The translations under genes were made by a program, and so were the position numbers. DNA of 64,000 nucleotides from assembly GCA_035041965.1 (NCBI GenBank), contig JAPYMA010000206.1, positions 124,001 to 188,000 of the forward strand, given 5' to 3'. Positions 28,529 through 42,712 of the stretch are shown here, in pieces (the first letter of the stretch is position 1; each line of letters begins with the position of its first letter). The DNA is from Anisakis pegreffii (taxonomy: Eukaryota > Nematoda > Chromadorea > Rhabditida > Anisakidae). The notes beneath the pieces were generated by a model. It made no database searches. It worked only from the letters and a program-made list of their open reading frames with translations, and was not told where the DNA came from.

Positions 28529-31404
28529 TCTGAATTCTTCCATTGTAACTGTCGTCGAAACAGCTCAATTAATCATTGCACTACTCTATGACACAGCTTT
28601 AGAAGCTAGTAAAACATTGAATCAGTAACCTTAAACAACAATACGAATTCCCCTAGAGGTATTGCTCATCATCTCGAGCCTAAAAACGGGGAGAATCGTG
28701 TTAGAAAGATCGTGAGGCAGAAATGGTATGCAGAATGGGAAGTTAAGGTACACAATACGGCATCGATAGGAAATTTCTTCAGCAACTATAACCTTATTTA
28801 AACAATTAGAAAAAAATTTCGCACGACGATATCCCTCCGAAGGTGGGAGTGAAGGAGATCTGTACTCAGAGAACACTCAAAAAGAAGTCCGTTCCAGATG
28901 AAATGAACTCCAATCGATAGCGACAACAATGGTCTGGAAGTACAAACTAAATAACAATTTTGATTCTCTACCCGCATCATGATTCTCTGTTAGCACTTTC
29001 GTTTCTACATAATAGCATTAAGTCATATTCGTTTATTGACGCATATTTTTACGGGAGTATTCCATTTCATCAAACCAAAATCGTATTAATACGAATTCAC
29101 TCATCTCTATCATAAAAAAAGACTACTTTCAATCGATACGTCCAAATTCAGTTGTGGAATAAAGTTAATTTTTTTCACCATCAATATTTTTCATCTTTTA
29201 AACACAGTATTATTATGGAATTGTTCACAGTATGTTAGTGATTTCATTGGAGTTTCCCTACTAACAAAAAAATAGCAGCTCGTTTCCACTCCCAACTAAG
29301 GCAGCTGAAAGATTTGATAATGTGAGAACTTTTAACTATTTCTTCTGTTAACCATTCTTTGTTACAGTTACAACATTACACATATTCATAATTTTGTTTA
29401 TGGACCTAACAAAAGACTACCCGTCTGCATTTTTGAAGATGTTGTTGAGATTACATTGATTTGTTCATGGAGAAGCCTAAAAGGTGGTGTTTTTCTTAGT
29501 TTCAGTGCTCATTGTGAATTTTTACGAGCACACACCCAAGAGTATAATGCACGTATACTGTGTGGTGATATCCAAGAGCAAACTGCATCAAAAGAAACGT
29601 TTTAATATTTACATGAAATTGCTTTTTTTTTCAGTCAAAGCAAATCGGCACGCGAAAACAAAAGTCACTAGAATGAAGAATGTAAAGTCAATAAAGACGC
29701 GACAAACAACACAAAACACCGTATACGAACAGAGGTAGAGGTATTCAAATTTCAAACAATTGCACTTCAAGATACATCGTCTAGAAATCTCGGCATTCAA
29801 CGCAAAACCAACGCAATTCGCCAGCTGATCTTGTCCATGGAACCGACCCTAAAACCACTCTATGCTTGTTCAGAAATGAACAAAACGAACCGGTGAGCGA
29901 AACTGAAAAGGATAACACTTCCACTCGTCAGCAAGAAATCTGCTCACTTTGTTCAGCGGCTTACGAATCGCATTGCACGCTTCAGAGTAATAAACCAATA
30001 GCAAACAAACAGTCCATAAACCGTACCGTACTTATCCCTATAATACTGTACGCTTGACACAAGCCATGATTAAGTAGAGAGTGCAGTCCATTAGGGTTAA
30101 TGTACACGACAGTCCGAAGGGGGTCATTTGAATGCTCATAAATCATACTTAGAGTGCACATTTGAGAATGCTGATAATAGTAATGATGCGCAAAATAACC
30201 GGATGATGATATAATAATAAACGAAAACAACCGTCATAGCCACACAAACATTGATCACTGAACAAATATAGATTCATATCGAAGATATGACAGCCACAAA
30301 ACTTCGATTTTACAATAACAAGCATGCACAACTGTTCAGTAATAGCAAACATAATTCAAAAAATAATAACGAAATTAATGATAATGCTAAGAATAGCAAA
30401 TTTGGCGTCAGTCATAACAAAGCTATCATATAACAATTGAAGAGCGTCTCATCTGCTGGAATTGATGACGTATGTTCTTTAAAATTAGACCATCAAAGTC
30501 GAACAAAGCAAGTGAATTAGCGAGTTTGTTCTGATGGAAAAGAAGGAATCAAGATGTCTAGAACGGCATGTTCGAGAACTGGGTTTTCAAATCGAGGTAA
30601 CGAGACTGAGTATCAGAAAAACTCGGTAGTTTCCGGCTTTCAACGGAATAATTTCGCGCATCTAGAATTTAAGCGAAATTTCGTACCTAAGAAACAACAT
30701 TCAAATGAACTAACTCGCTTTTGACTGATTTCTATGAAAGGATTAAGTTTATTCGCTTATGAAATTCTAATGGTACATGGTGCTTCAGATTTCAGGTGAT
30801 AATTTCAAGAAGACGGCAACGAAAGTTCAATTAAGAGATGGCAATAAAATTCACACTTGTTCAACTGATGGTCTGTTGAGTGGATACGTTTCTAACAGAG
30901 GCTTGCATACGTTTGCTCAACGCTGAACTGTCACAATACCAACTCATCAAGTCCTGTTCAACTGTTTCCAATGACGAAAATTTTGATTCTTTCCATCGGC
31001 CTGTAAAGAACATGCAGTGGTTTAAATTCCTTAAGATCGATAACAGTTATTCAGTATCAGTTAATAAAAGATACATGGTTTCAATGTTTTTGGATGTTAT
31101 TTCAATGTTTCAATGTATTTGAAACTCACTTATAGTTATTGAAAGTTGAATTGTAATTGGAACTCAGATTGATATCGGAACTTTAAATTGGATTGGAAAA
31201 AACCTTTGAAACTTTGAACTTTAAATTGGAACTTTATTGGAATTTAAACGTCAACAATTCGGAACTTTTCAAGGCACTGAATCCATCCTTTTGTAGCAGA
31301 AAGTTCTCCAAATCGCACGCAAACGAAGTCAGCAAATATTCATTGAAAATAATGCACACACACACACTTACATAGTTCGAGTCTATTGCTGAATCATTAC
31401 TCGG
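28529..31404. other. Spacer between the two bestrophin genes
   Basis: Holds the 5' flank of bestrophin A and the 3' flank of bestrophin B. AT-rich with only short unrelated open frames. Around 31080-31260 there is low-complexity sequence built from TTTCAATG and GGAACTTTAAATT-like units. No duplicated bestrophin exon fragments were seen in this spacer. Confidence 0.5.
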
Positions 31405-34400
31405 TTATAACTGTCCAGTGGTCAAGTTAGATTCACCGTTGCTTTCAGTCCTACTTTTATCTCCTTCTCTGTCCCGAGCCTGCATTTGTCTCATTCGATT
31501 GCTAATCACCATAACGCTCGGTCTTGTGCGATCCTCAGGTTTCTCGACAGTATTCATCTTGGACGCATTCTCTTCGCTTTCCTCTATCACATCTTCTAGT
31601 CGATGTGCGACATCATTCGAAGTTGCATGGAACTCATTATGACTCGGGAAAACGAATGGTCCTTCCTTTGTTATTTCTGGCGACTCATCTGAAGATTATT
31701 CGAGAAATGTTTCAGTTATCAAGCACTAATTGAATATCAATGAGGCAAAAAGTGAATATCAAATGAGCAAAAATAAATGAAGATCAAACAATAAATGAAC
31801 AGTAGATGAATAGCTAAATGATTAAGTGAGCAGGATGGTATGTATTCTTAGTGCATTGAAATAAAGCACTCCGTTTCATAAGAGCAAGCAAAGAACATCA
31901 AAACTGATTTTGAAATGAATTTTAGTGCCATCGAGCTTATGAGACAAGCCGAGTTCATTTCAAGTTTGATTGAGTTGATTAAACGATTTCACTAGAATAT
32001 CAACGTCAGTTATGGCTTGATTTAGAATTAAACCTCCATCTCGCGAGTGCACATCATCCTCGGCCGATGAGACTAAGTATCGAACACTAATGCTTTGTGA
32101 CCTTGTCCAAAAGCAATTGTACACAGACGAACCTCCAACGACGACAGCAACATTTGTGCATGCTCCAGACTCGTTGACGATCGCTTCCATGGCACTCGAC
32201 AAACTGCATCTACGATCACGTGAACCGCGCTCCATCGCGTGAAGATTCAAATCACTTGAATGCTTGCGATGGTCGTCAGCAGCAGTATCCATTGATGCCG
32301 CATAATGCTCAGCAGTATGACTCATTGACCTGAAACAATCATCGCTCTACGAGGTGATCATCTGCGAATGAATAGTGCTCTATCTTCATTTCAGTAGCAT
32401 CGCTCACCTCATGCCAAATCGTTTTTGGAATGATCGTCGGAATAATCCGAATGGATGCGCTGAATTATGGCCTTCCTTCTCTTCATGAGGCAGTGGCATC
32501 ATCTTCATTTGACGATCGTTTTCATGAAGCCTAAATTTGTTATTCTCGGTGAATCGACAGTAAAAATTTTGGTATTAATAATCGTTTCAACGGTGGATGC
32601 AGAAACTGACATAATGTATGACTTCGAATAAATCCCTTCTGATTCCAATAGTGAAATTTAAATCAGACGTTCTTGTTTCTGATTCCAATAGTCATGATGA
32701 CAGCTTTTCTTCTAACGCTTACCACTCATCTATCAGGCTCCTCTTGGTCCTTTCAAACCATCGTGGGCGCCTTATGGAATCATTGGATGCAGACAAATTG
32801 GATTCAGCTATTATCAGTTGTTTCATCAGTATAATTGGATTCAAACAAAGCAAACAAAATCAGTGGAATCATGAGGAAGTACTTGTCAATTGCCTGCTCA
32901 CTTTGTAGTTCGATGAGCTTAGCACACGAAATATCACAGGAGGTCTTAGTAATGTTTTAAGATCAGAAGTCATCTCTCTCTCTATGTGCAAATTTCAAAA
33001 TCAGCGGAGTTCATTTGACTAAGAAGAGCCAGACTCACTTAATATTTGCTGCTGAACCGGTAATGCCGCTCATTGTGTGTTCATCACGCACCGATTCGAG
33101 CGTGTAAAGAGGTTCAATCTTATCGTTCCAGAAGATATCCTTCATAACAGCAGGTGTTTTACCGTATCCTGCATCCACTATCGTAAGTCCGATCTGGAAA
33201 GAAGATTGCATAAGCATACATATTGACTGTTTGAATAGTCCAAAGACATGTCGCATGGATAAAGGACTCATGCTTAGATGAACACTTTGCAGAAGAAGGA
33301 ACCCTACCGTTAAATTTTTGTCGAGCAAAAAATTGCATTCGAAGTCGTCATCGTCCTCTCCGAAAGGATTCAACATCGCTTCAGCGACTTTCAGCCAACC
33401 CATATAAAAGGTAAACTGCAGTACGGTCATCACTGGAAGGAATAAATCCATCTGAAATTTCGATACAACATTGTTGAGTAGGCAGACAACTGTCTCTAAC
33501 CAAACGCAACTTTGCTAACAACTAAATTACTCCCAACGTCCTCCCAAATTTTCAAAATCATCAATCGAATTTCAATCGTTCCCCGAAAAAACTCAGTGAG
33601 ATCTCACTAGGACTTTGAGTAAGCAACAAAAAAAGGAACTGAATGATATTAGTGTACGCATACAAGTGATTTATTGGCCGCATCATCACTGATAATGAAT
33701 TGACGTGAAAGAAGACAAATCAGGAAGTATGTGTGAACAGCAAGAACGATGAGTTGTGGATACATTATCGGTAGTGGTACCCAGTCGAAGTTGCACAGGA
33801 TGGCCATATTGGTACGGAACAGCTTGATTTCCTGAAAAAATTCTTTCTGTTGCCATTGTCGAGAGCTGAGAATTTCCACTTTAGATGTAAACAGATATGA
33901 AATTGGAATCAAACATTTCATTGAAAATTCGGAATAGTTGCCATTCTCTCATCCAATGACTCAATATAGCAGTTTTTTGAATGTATGTATGAGCTCACTG
34001 GAACACGGCATTCTTATATGGATTATTTCATTAGCGATCAGTGTGATCCATTCTGTGATCAAAGATGATTTTCATTTTCTGTGATCAAATCGTTTGGGTG
34101 CAGATATTTACATCCAAAAGGTTGTCTGCGGATATTCGGTTTGTGCCCAAACTAAACTGTTCGATTCCTTTGAAACAGTTATAGAAAATTTTGACGTAGA
34201 TACGAAATCCCATTGGCAAACATTTGTTGTTTTCGTTCCAAATTCCGAATTAGGTTGTTAGATTTTTTGTTGCATTTCGCAGCAAATAATAAGAATGTTG
34301 AATTTTTCATGCACACACACACAAAATCAGTGGAATAATATTCGTATGCACATGTCTATGTAAATAGTATTCATGAATAATAATCGTCATAATCATAATA

Positions 34401-36613
34401 CTAACAATAATTTCTTAAGAACGGGATTTTCTGAAGAAATGACGCATTCTACTAACTGGAATTACCACCACAACGAAATGAATTGAAACGCTTTCATTCA
34501 TCAATTCAATGACTGCTTACGATTAGTTGAATATGAATCTCATACGAGTATGCATAACGTCAATAATGCTTGGAACAAATGCCTCTTCAGCAAATATTTG
34601 TGAAGAAATTGGCTTATTCAAGTTGACCTTTTGAGGAAATAGTGAAATTTATAACAGCGCTTGATTGTAAACATTTTGGAAATTGATCATACTCACTAGC
34701 AAATACTCATGCATTTCTTTCTCAAATACTCATGTGGGAAAACTATTCTCTTGTAAGCCATCAACAAACACTAGCTCGTTGAGATACGATAAGTTTATAG
34801 GTTGTTAATCATTGCAATAAGACCGTCATCTTCATTCTTTTATAGTTTACGAAATCTTTCTCCATTTTTCGCCTTTGAATTGCCTAATCCAAGCAAACAC
34901 CTGAACGTCACAAGCAAGAAAGTATAAAATGCTCGCGCGACCAACTCCGAAGTGAGGAAGAAACTCAAATTCGCGGCGCTGATCTGCTGTTAGCTTCACT
35001 TGCAGTTCTTTCGGAACTATATACATACCGTCTGTTTCCGTATAGCTGTCACAAATGTCTGGATCAAGTTGCTTTGATCGCGAGAATGGCCACGACAAAA
35101 CGAAGAAAACGAAAGCGTCATGGTCGCAAAATATTCTCACCTCACCAACTTTTTGCAGAATGATATCACTTGCAATTTTTTGCTGAGTTCTTGCCTCTTG
35201 ACATAGTGCTAATGCCCACTGAAAAGGCATCCAATATTTGGCGTATCTGTACTGAATCTGATCGAACACCTCTTTTTCATGTTCCATCATGAAACCTTTA
35301 AATTGAATACACGTAATCTTGATGTAGTTCTTGAGATACCAGTCAGTGATACCTCTCTACGCGAAACTGAGAAATATCCGAAAATGTTGTTACATCTCCC
35401 TTGTTGACCCGTGATTTATGGTACCAAAAGGTAACTGTCAACGCTAACAAACCTGCTGCAACAAGCGCATCTACAGTAGGAAATCGTTTCCGAACACGCA
35501 TACTGATATCCCTGAAGACGAGTGCTTGTGATAGCACACAATATCGCACAATATTTCTTCGTTGCATCCGTGTTTTCTCATCAGTTCCTCGAACGTACGC
35601 GGCCACCATTAAACCGATGCTGAAAACAGTTCGAATCCACTTTCTTAGAGCTTCATTCGCCGCTAAGCATAGATTATTTTTTAATGAGATCATCGCATTG
35701 TGCTACCTATGAAGGCATAAATTTATCATTTATGATTTTCTCGTTTCCAAACAGAATCTGTTCCTTTACTCAAAACGATCTGTGATACGACCGGTATTAA
35801 GTGACTGAACAATGTTTTCTAAGCAGCTGATTATCATTTAAAGCCACAGTGATAATTGCTCAGAGAATTATTGGTGATTTTCTCGATAAGATGGCTGGCT
35901 CTGTTCAGAAGCATCAAAAAGGATCAAAAACGTATGGAGAGGTAGCACATATTACGAAAGCACCAACGGATGCGGTTGAAATGGAAACGAAAATGCTCTG
36001 ATGACCAACTTGTCAATGTATCCGATATTGTTGAAGAAGTTAATCCATCGGTTCAGCACTGATGTAACGAAGAAACCGAGCATAAAATTTATCGGAATAT
36101 ATTCCAGTTTATCATCACAATAATGTACAAATTGCTCGAACGTTCTGCAATTGCCAAACAAAAATTCTAAAGAAACTCGCTATAACAAGTCAACTGCAGT
36201 CTAATTTCAGTGATTTCTTTTGTGTACAAGAGTGGGAAACGAACATTGATAATGCTTAAATCAGCGGAATATCTTACTAAATTGGGAATGGATTCTTGTC
36301 ATCCATTGCTTTCAGTGATGACTAAAACTCTGGATCGGTTTTTACGAAGTCATGCAAATGCATCAGATCGTCAAAGTAATCGACACTATTGCATAGTGTC
36401 GAAATGAATTTCAAAAAACACTTTTTTGTGCAACCTGATCTGATCGGTGGTTAGTGCGAGTCGATAGACAATCGTAATAATCGAGAAGAGCGTAAGCCAA
36501 ACGGCCATTTCAAGAGCTACCGACTTCCATATACTGCCTCGCCATCGTAAGAGTAATTTGAATAGTGTCCACGGTCGGGATGTGGAAACATCGATGTTAT
36601 ACTTCACCGTCAT
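31405..36613 (-). CDS. Bestrophin B, calcium-activated chloride channel
   Basis: Tandem paralogue of bestrophin A on the same strand. Exons: 36613-36435, 36144-36010, 35619-35453, 35295-35141, 33831-33664, 33451-33308, 33193-33039, 32530-32408, 32329-32133 and 31688-31405; 568 residues. The first six exons (179, 135, 167, 155, 168 and 144 bases) are identical in length and phase to those of bestrophin A. Key positions again fall at human BEST1 numbers: I76, F80, F84 in the neck, I205 at the aperture and E300-D304 in the calcium clasp. The downstream KMMPL motif is shared by both genes, while the rest of the tail differs. The tail ends in an acidic, Glu/Ser/Arg-rich segment. Exon 9 could also read through to a stop at 31960, giving an alternative C-terminus; the spliced version was preferred because donor, acceptor and phase agree. 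Intron 4 (about 1.3 kb) is the largest. Confidence 0.94.
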
Positions 36614-37940
36614 CCTTTCAAATTACTTAAAATTACGGCAAATCTCAGATCGTTTAGATTGATCACTTAAGCAAAATGATCGAATAATTCACTGGTTTTC
36701 ACATGTATAACGGCGAGTGATACAGGCTAACTGAACACAGAAGCAGGATCGCAAAAATATCATGCGTGAACTGAGTAGTTGAACACTGCACTATTTCAGT
36801 GAATTCATGAAGTTTCGAGGCAGCAGAACTTTCACTGGAATGAACGTTCTCCATTGGGAACACCAACACTAACACTCTTCAATGACCGCGGAAATCACAT
36901 CAAATTTTCGCAAGGAGATAGAATGGGAAGATATTGCATCCGGCTTACGAAAACTAAAGGTTAAAAACCAAAATGGCAGTCAAAAGACTGATATCTCTCG
37001 CTAGAATGCGTAAAAGCAGCAGGAATTGAGCTGAGATGTTTCAAGTTTTGATGTAGAGTGATGCATGACAGAGTCCATGATTACCGTATGATGGTGATCA
37101 AAATGGATGTGGAGCAATAAAGGAGAGCAGTAAAATAGTCTGCCGAATGGGTTGAAACAAGTCAACCCATTTGTTTGCCTATGTAATGGGGAAGTCCTCA
37201 TGACATGGGTAATGCTCAACAATAAAAGAATGCTGATAATACGATTCGAATATGTGAATGCTGTCAGGAAGTGAAACTTAGCACACACAATAGGATTGAT
37301 TCATTCAACAAATGTGGTACCAATTCGATATCAAAATAAAACCACAAAAAGTGCGATTCGCTAAAGGGTATGTTGAAATACTTTTTTTGTTCAATTGATA
37401 CAATGTAAACAGAATAAACGAATTCAACTTGTATGCATCCATACATGCATGTATCAATAGAAATTCAACATGTTCCTTCTTTGCATCGAGTAATTATCAC
37501 AATACACTTCTTTCTACGCAATCATTTGCATGCAAACAATCTCGTCAATACCATTCAGCTATTCAACGATTCTTTCATATTTCACTGAATTGCTGCTCAC
37601 ATTCATTCACAAAAATGGTCACACGACCTCATGTAATCAACCCACTTCAATTCCAGTATCTGTGCGTTTGCTCACGTACTCATCACCATAAAATCTTGGA
37701 TTTCCATTTGATCCTTCCTATGAGAATTATCTATACGACTCAATCCACGATTTTTCTTGGGTGTTTACCGCGCAGACACACTGAGCTTTGGACATAAGTA
37801 ATTCTGCAAGCGTTTTTTTCTGTTTCCATAGATCGAGGATGGAAGCAATGGGCACGGAACTAAAGCAATTTGATAGTCGGATTCCAATTCTGTTGTATCG
37901 TTATGAAGCCTTAAGGACAGACTCTGAGGGAATTGTTGAG

Positions 37941-38036
37941 TAATATATAATATATAATATATAATCATTAATATATAATATATATAATATATAATGTATA
38001 TAATATATAGTAATATATAAAATATAATCATTAAAT
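37941..38036. repeat. TAATATA-type simple repeat
   Basis: About 95 bases made almost only of TAATATA/ATATAATA units, with two TAATCATTAA interruptions. A low-complexity microsatellite. Confidence 0.9.
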
Positions 38037-38500
38037 ATAGGGTTCAGAAAGTTGAAGGAAGATGAAAATCTGTAAATTAATTGAGCAAACGGCTCGTGAG
38101 CCTTCAGCCGAAAATGAATCAAAATCTAGCTGGGACTACGGCTTGAAGTCGGTCAGTGACCATAAGTCATGTAAGCGAGGTAGTGCGAGTTTGACTACAA
38201 CTTCGGTGCAGCCTATATTTCAAATTGTTAACCTTGATAGTATCACAGACAGACACATTGACCAGATTGATACTGCATGCTTTTTTATCGCTTGAATGTG
38301 TAGACAACAATTGGAAATGTTAATTTTCATTGATCAATGATTAATATACAGTTTCGTTCATCATGGCACAATTCAATCAATACACAATGATCACCTAACA
38401 GCCAATCAATTGATCGTGCTCACTGAAATCGAAAAGGTTGGCTGATACCTCAGTAGAAGTACTGAAGTTCAAGAGCATCAATTACTTGATTCTTGAGGCT

Positions 38501-38600
38501 CATGACAGCGATTGATTCATGCAGAGCCAATCCCAGAAAGTGATATTAATCATATTTTTGCAAAAAAACTGTAAGGTTATTCGATTGTTTGTATACAGGG
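38501..38600 (+). repeat. Duplicated ~100-bp element, copy 1
   Basis: Begins CATGACAGCGATTGATTCAT and includes CAGAGCCAATCCCAGAAAGT; nearly identical to 39388-39486 over the first ~65 bases and more loosely through TTTGTATACAG. Confidence 0.85.
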
Positions 38601-39387
38601 CTTTGGCTGAGACATGGCTTAAACTTTTAACGGAAACTTGGAAAAGCACTTTCACAACAACGAATAAGTATTAAGTGTCCATTCCCAGCTCTAAAATTCG
38701 CTTTATGCGGTGAAATTAAAAGTATCTCGAAGTCATCAAACAGTCAAAATCACCATTCAAGCGGGTTTTATACATTTCCAAACTGTAAAAAAGTTGCACC
38801 ATTGATTGTCACTATATTCTAATAGGTGGCGGTGAGTCACACAAAAGGCACAAAAGCAATGACAATATAAACGATATTGATAAATGCTGTAAATATGATC
38901 TATAGAATATCGACGTAACATCAAGTAATGATGAATGTGTGATGAATGAATGACTGAATGAAATGAAAATGATATGGAAAATGGTCGTGTTGAATAAATT
39001 GAGAGGGATTTGCATAAAAGATTTTGAATGTAAAAACATTTCACTCTTCAATTCAACATTTGAGCGTGTCTGTTTAAACATGAAGTGATTTCCATGGAAA
39101 GTATGAAAACAATAACTAAAATCAATAAGATGTTATGGCGAAAAATTTAATCAGTGGCAAATTAATTTATCATTGTTAATTATCATTGTTTTTTTAGTCA
39201 ATTTATCATTGTTTCCAAATCAAATCAGTCAACTTTCACTGAATTTTCTATTTTAACAATGGCCTTTTTGAGTGCATTTTCGTCCGTCTTAAAACTGCAG
39301 AAATTTTCATGTTTGCTCCACCATTTGAAGGGAATTCGAAGGATTCATGAATTTATGCCACAAAAATGTCACTGTAACGAAAACTCG

Positions 39388-39486
39388 CATGACAGCGATT
39401 GATTCATGCAGAGCCAATCCCAGAAAGTGATATTAATCATATTTCTGCAAAAAAAAACTAACGATATCCGAATGTTTGTATACAGC
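39388..39486 (+). repeat. Duplicated ~100-bp element, copy 2
   Basis: Direct repeat of 38501-38600, 887 bases downstream, in the same orientation. Both copies end near a TTTGTATACAG motif. Likely two members of a dispersed family or a local duplication. Confidence 0.85.
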
Positions 39487-40526
39487 TGCTGTCTGCGATA
39501 ACTGGCCAATGCTTATAATTTGTTTTGAACAATAAACTTCTTGCATACACAAATATTATGCGTAAACTAAAACAAATATTCCGCACAACAACAATCACTG
39601 CATGGAATCTAATCAAATTCAATTAAAGAGGTCCACAATATTGATCATAGCCAATCCCAACAGTTATTCACATCATTCTTTGCACACATTTATTTTGAAA
39701 GATAGCAGATTTGTCATGATTGAACAGCTTTCAGTCTTCATTCATACAATCAATCACCAAATGAAGATCTCTGATCATTTCGAGATGATTGCAAATAATT
39801 GGATTAGCAGTAACGTGTGCTAATAAAACGCATTTTGTCATGTGAATACAAGAGTAACGACTGTTTTCTGATTCTAAACGCATTCAACACTAGGGTCTGA
39901 TAAAAGTGAGAAGCACCAATGAATGACGTCTCCAACTTGGACACCTGAACATACTGGTTTGCCAATTTCTCAACGAGCGAATGAATTCCAAATATTGAAT
40001 CTCTTAAAACTACTACTCTACCAACGGCTGCATGAAGAATTGTCGTGTTGGTAAAGCCTTCAATAATCGGGCAAGTCTGAATTGATTCTGAAGATAGCCA
40101 CCTCTTACGTGTGGAGTCTATCGTTTGCCAGAAGGGAGGCTGTTTTTTGCGCAGATGATGCATGGATACTGCTTCAGAGTGATCATTGCGATGCATTTTG
40201 ATCAGATTTTAGTGCTTTGCTTTGGAAACAATGCAAATTCAAAACGGCGATCAATATTTTCACACCAAATCGATTTATTTAACATGCCATCAATACAACA
40301 TCCGAATTTATACTACTACATGAGTACTTACAACATAGCTTTGTTAACAAAATCAACTATCGAATTTCAAATGAAATATCAAATTTGCCTAGTGCAAATT
40401 TTGAAGTATTCATACCGAAATTAGAATTGACACAAACAAGTGGATGGTTTTGAAAAAAATTCATTAATTGTAAGAGTGGGCAAAGTATCTCAGTTCCGTT
40501 CGTCCTTTACATAAACACCAGATCGT

Positions 40527-40735
40527 CAGGTAAATTACTGGAATGTTTCACATGTTGATCAGGCAAATTACTGGATGTTGATCAGGCACTCAGGCAAATT
40601 ACTGGATGTTGATCAGGCACTCAGGCAAATTACTGGATGTTGATCAGGCACTCAGGCAAATTACTGGATGTTGATCAGGCACTCAGGCAAATTACTGGAT
40701 GTTGATCAGGCACTCAGGCAAATTACTGGAATTTC
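40527..40735 (+). repeat. 31-bp minisatellite
   Basis: Units starting CAGGCAAATTACTGGATGTT recur every 31 bases at 40560, 40591, 40622, 40653, 40684 and 40715 (last one partial). A diverged unit begins at 40527. The internal copies look identical, so the array is recent or homogenised. Confidence 0.95.
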
Positions 40736-42712
40736 GCATTACAAACTTTCGGGACGCTTTTGGTAGATGCCTAACGAGCAATCTTTTTCTTGCATGTCAG
40801 TATTTAGGACTTCACATCGTATAACTAGACCCACATAGAGTAATGCTTTACCAGTTGAAGTGGCACTGTGCGAAGTCGAGTTTGCATTCAGAATTACTTC
40901 CATGAAGTGGACTTCAGCTGATATGTCGACGGAAACATATATTGCAATTTCCTGAGTGTAGAAAAATTTTTCTTCATGGAAATTCAATCTTCCAAATCAT
41001 CCCCATTAAAATGAGCAACTATCGGTGTAATGAAACATCCGTCTTACGAATTACGTTACCGAATTTCTGCAGTGGTCAGTTGGCAGTGGCAACAAAACTG
41101 TGGTACATTAACAATGCTGTCCATTTTGAAGGTATGCTCATTTTCCTTTGACATTCTTATTTTATTGATTGCAAATGCTTTAAAAGGATTTTTTTTGATT
41201 TCACTTTTCTCATCGAATTTTCTTCTGGCTTTTTCGTTTCCGTTTCCAATATTGTTGCTCTCCAATTTAAATCGCTATCGATACCAGTGCGTCCTCCCGA
41301 GTGCGTTTTCATTCTATATAGAAAAAGGCGTAATTTGTTTTCACTTTCTTTATCAGTCCATGGCCTTCAGCTATTCCTTTTGCAGTACGTTTTCGGGAAC
41401 AGGAATGCTTCCAAGTGTGCCACTTTGAATTACGAGGTTTCGGAATCAGGAATCTCAAACAGACGTGGCCATTTGGAAGAATGTGTTATTGTTTGCTTGA
41501 TAGCTTGTGATATAACTGCATCAACCTACGATTGACAGCAAAGAGATCACGAATATTAGCTCCTTGATAGTAGCAGTATTTGATTGTTCCTTGATTATTA
41601 ATCTGCGTTCATCAATAATCACATAATCGAATCCATTTACTATGTTCAAATCACACAAAATCAAATTTCAAACAAATTCTCTTGAAACTGTTCAGAAAAT
41701 AACGTATCAAAGTGACTAAAATCACGAAAAAAACACTCATAAACAATGTCAATCGTAATTATAACATAACATAAAGGTATTGTTTCAACAAATTTTTTAC
41801 AAATAACATTCACTAAGACTAAACAGCACAAACTTAAACGATTTATAAGGAATCGGATTGATGCTTCAGTGATCAGATCGTAACCAAAGATTGTACATTA
41901 GACTGAAGTGAACATGAGGGAGGTAATTGATGAAGGCGTTTGTGTAAATGCATCAAACAGTACTAAACACCTGACAAGTTACAATTGTTGATAAGCCTTT
42001 CAATACTTGAATGTTTGCAAATTCATTGCTCATATTTATTACTAATTCTAAGAATTTTCGGCTTTGATTTCACCGATTACATGATAAATTCAAATCGTTA
42101 ATTATAAAATTTCGCAATCTGTTTTTCAACTAATTGAAATCCAAACATACGGTGCTTTTTCTTCAATTAAGTGAAGTGTACTTCATCATTGAATGCCGCA
42201 GACAGTGGTGGGCAACTTCTCCATAATAATAGTACACAAACTTATTCTTTTCTATTCACTTAACACACAGCACACAATTGGAATCATACTAGACAACACA
42301 AAATACAAATACGAAATTATTCCAGTCAAACGAACACATAAAATCATAAAGCACGTGAAAGAATTCATTCCTAGCACGAAAACGTGAAAAAAGTAAAAAC
42401 ATTCATTGGTGACTATGAAAATATGAAAATATTCGCTAAAACTTTTTTGCGAGCTACGCAAAGAAAACTAGAATCATGTGCTGATGAAAACGCAAGAGCA
42501 CAGTCATATTCTCTGAACTTTGCTTTGTCCAGATTACAAACTAACATCCATCCGAATTCAGATGGAACTCACCTCTAAATTTGTGATATACATGTCTGCA
42601 AGCCGAACAGTGTACACGGCAATTACAGACGTCATTTTTCGCTCAAGCATCAAGTGGAAGAGACTCCTGTTTGTACAAAAACTAGAAATTTGTGGAACGC
42701 TTATCGAATAAT

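Larger units (their letters stand above)
36614..42712. other. Intergenic, repeat-containing, no gene seen
   Basis: About 6 kb upstream of bestrophin B and downstream of ADCK1. It contains an AT-dinucleotide-like tract, a duplicated ~100-bp element and a 31-bp minisatellite (listed separately). Open frames around 41.0-41.5 and 42.2-42.7 kb showed no domain and no phase-consistent partners. Part of 42.0-42.7 kb is probably the ADCK1 3' UTR. Confidence 0.45.

Noticed and set aside
37429..37797. 122-codon plus-strand open frame in the bestrophin B/ADCK1 spacer
   Set aside because: Composition is dominated by low-complexity Ser/His/Ile codons from AT-rich DNA and nothing resembles a domain.
40527..40735. 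CRISPR-like array
   Set aside because: Units are contiguous with no unique spacers and the locus is eukaryotic; it is a minisatellite.
42384..42711. Open frames that could be further ADCK1 exons
   Set aside because: ADCK1 already ends at 42713 with a C-terminus that matches the family; these frames do not extend it in phase.
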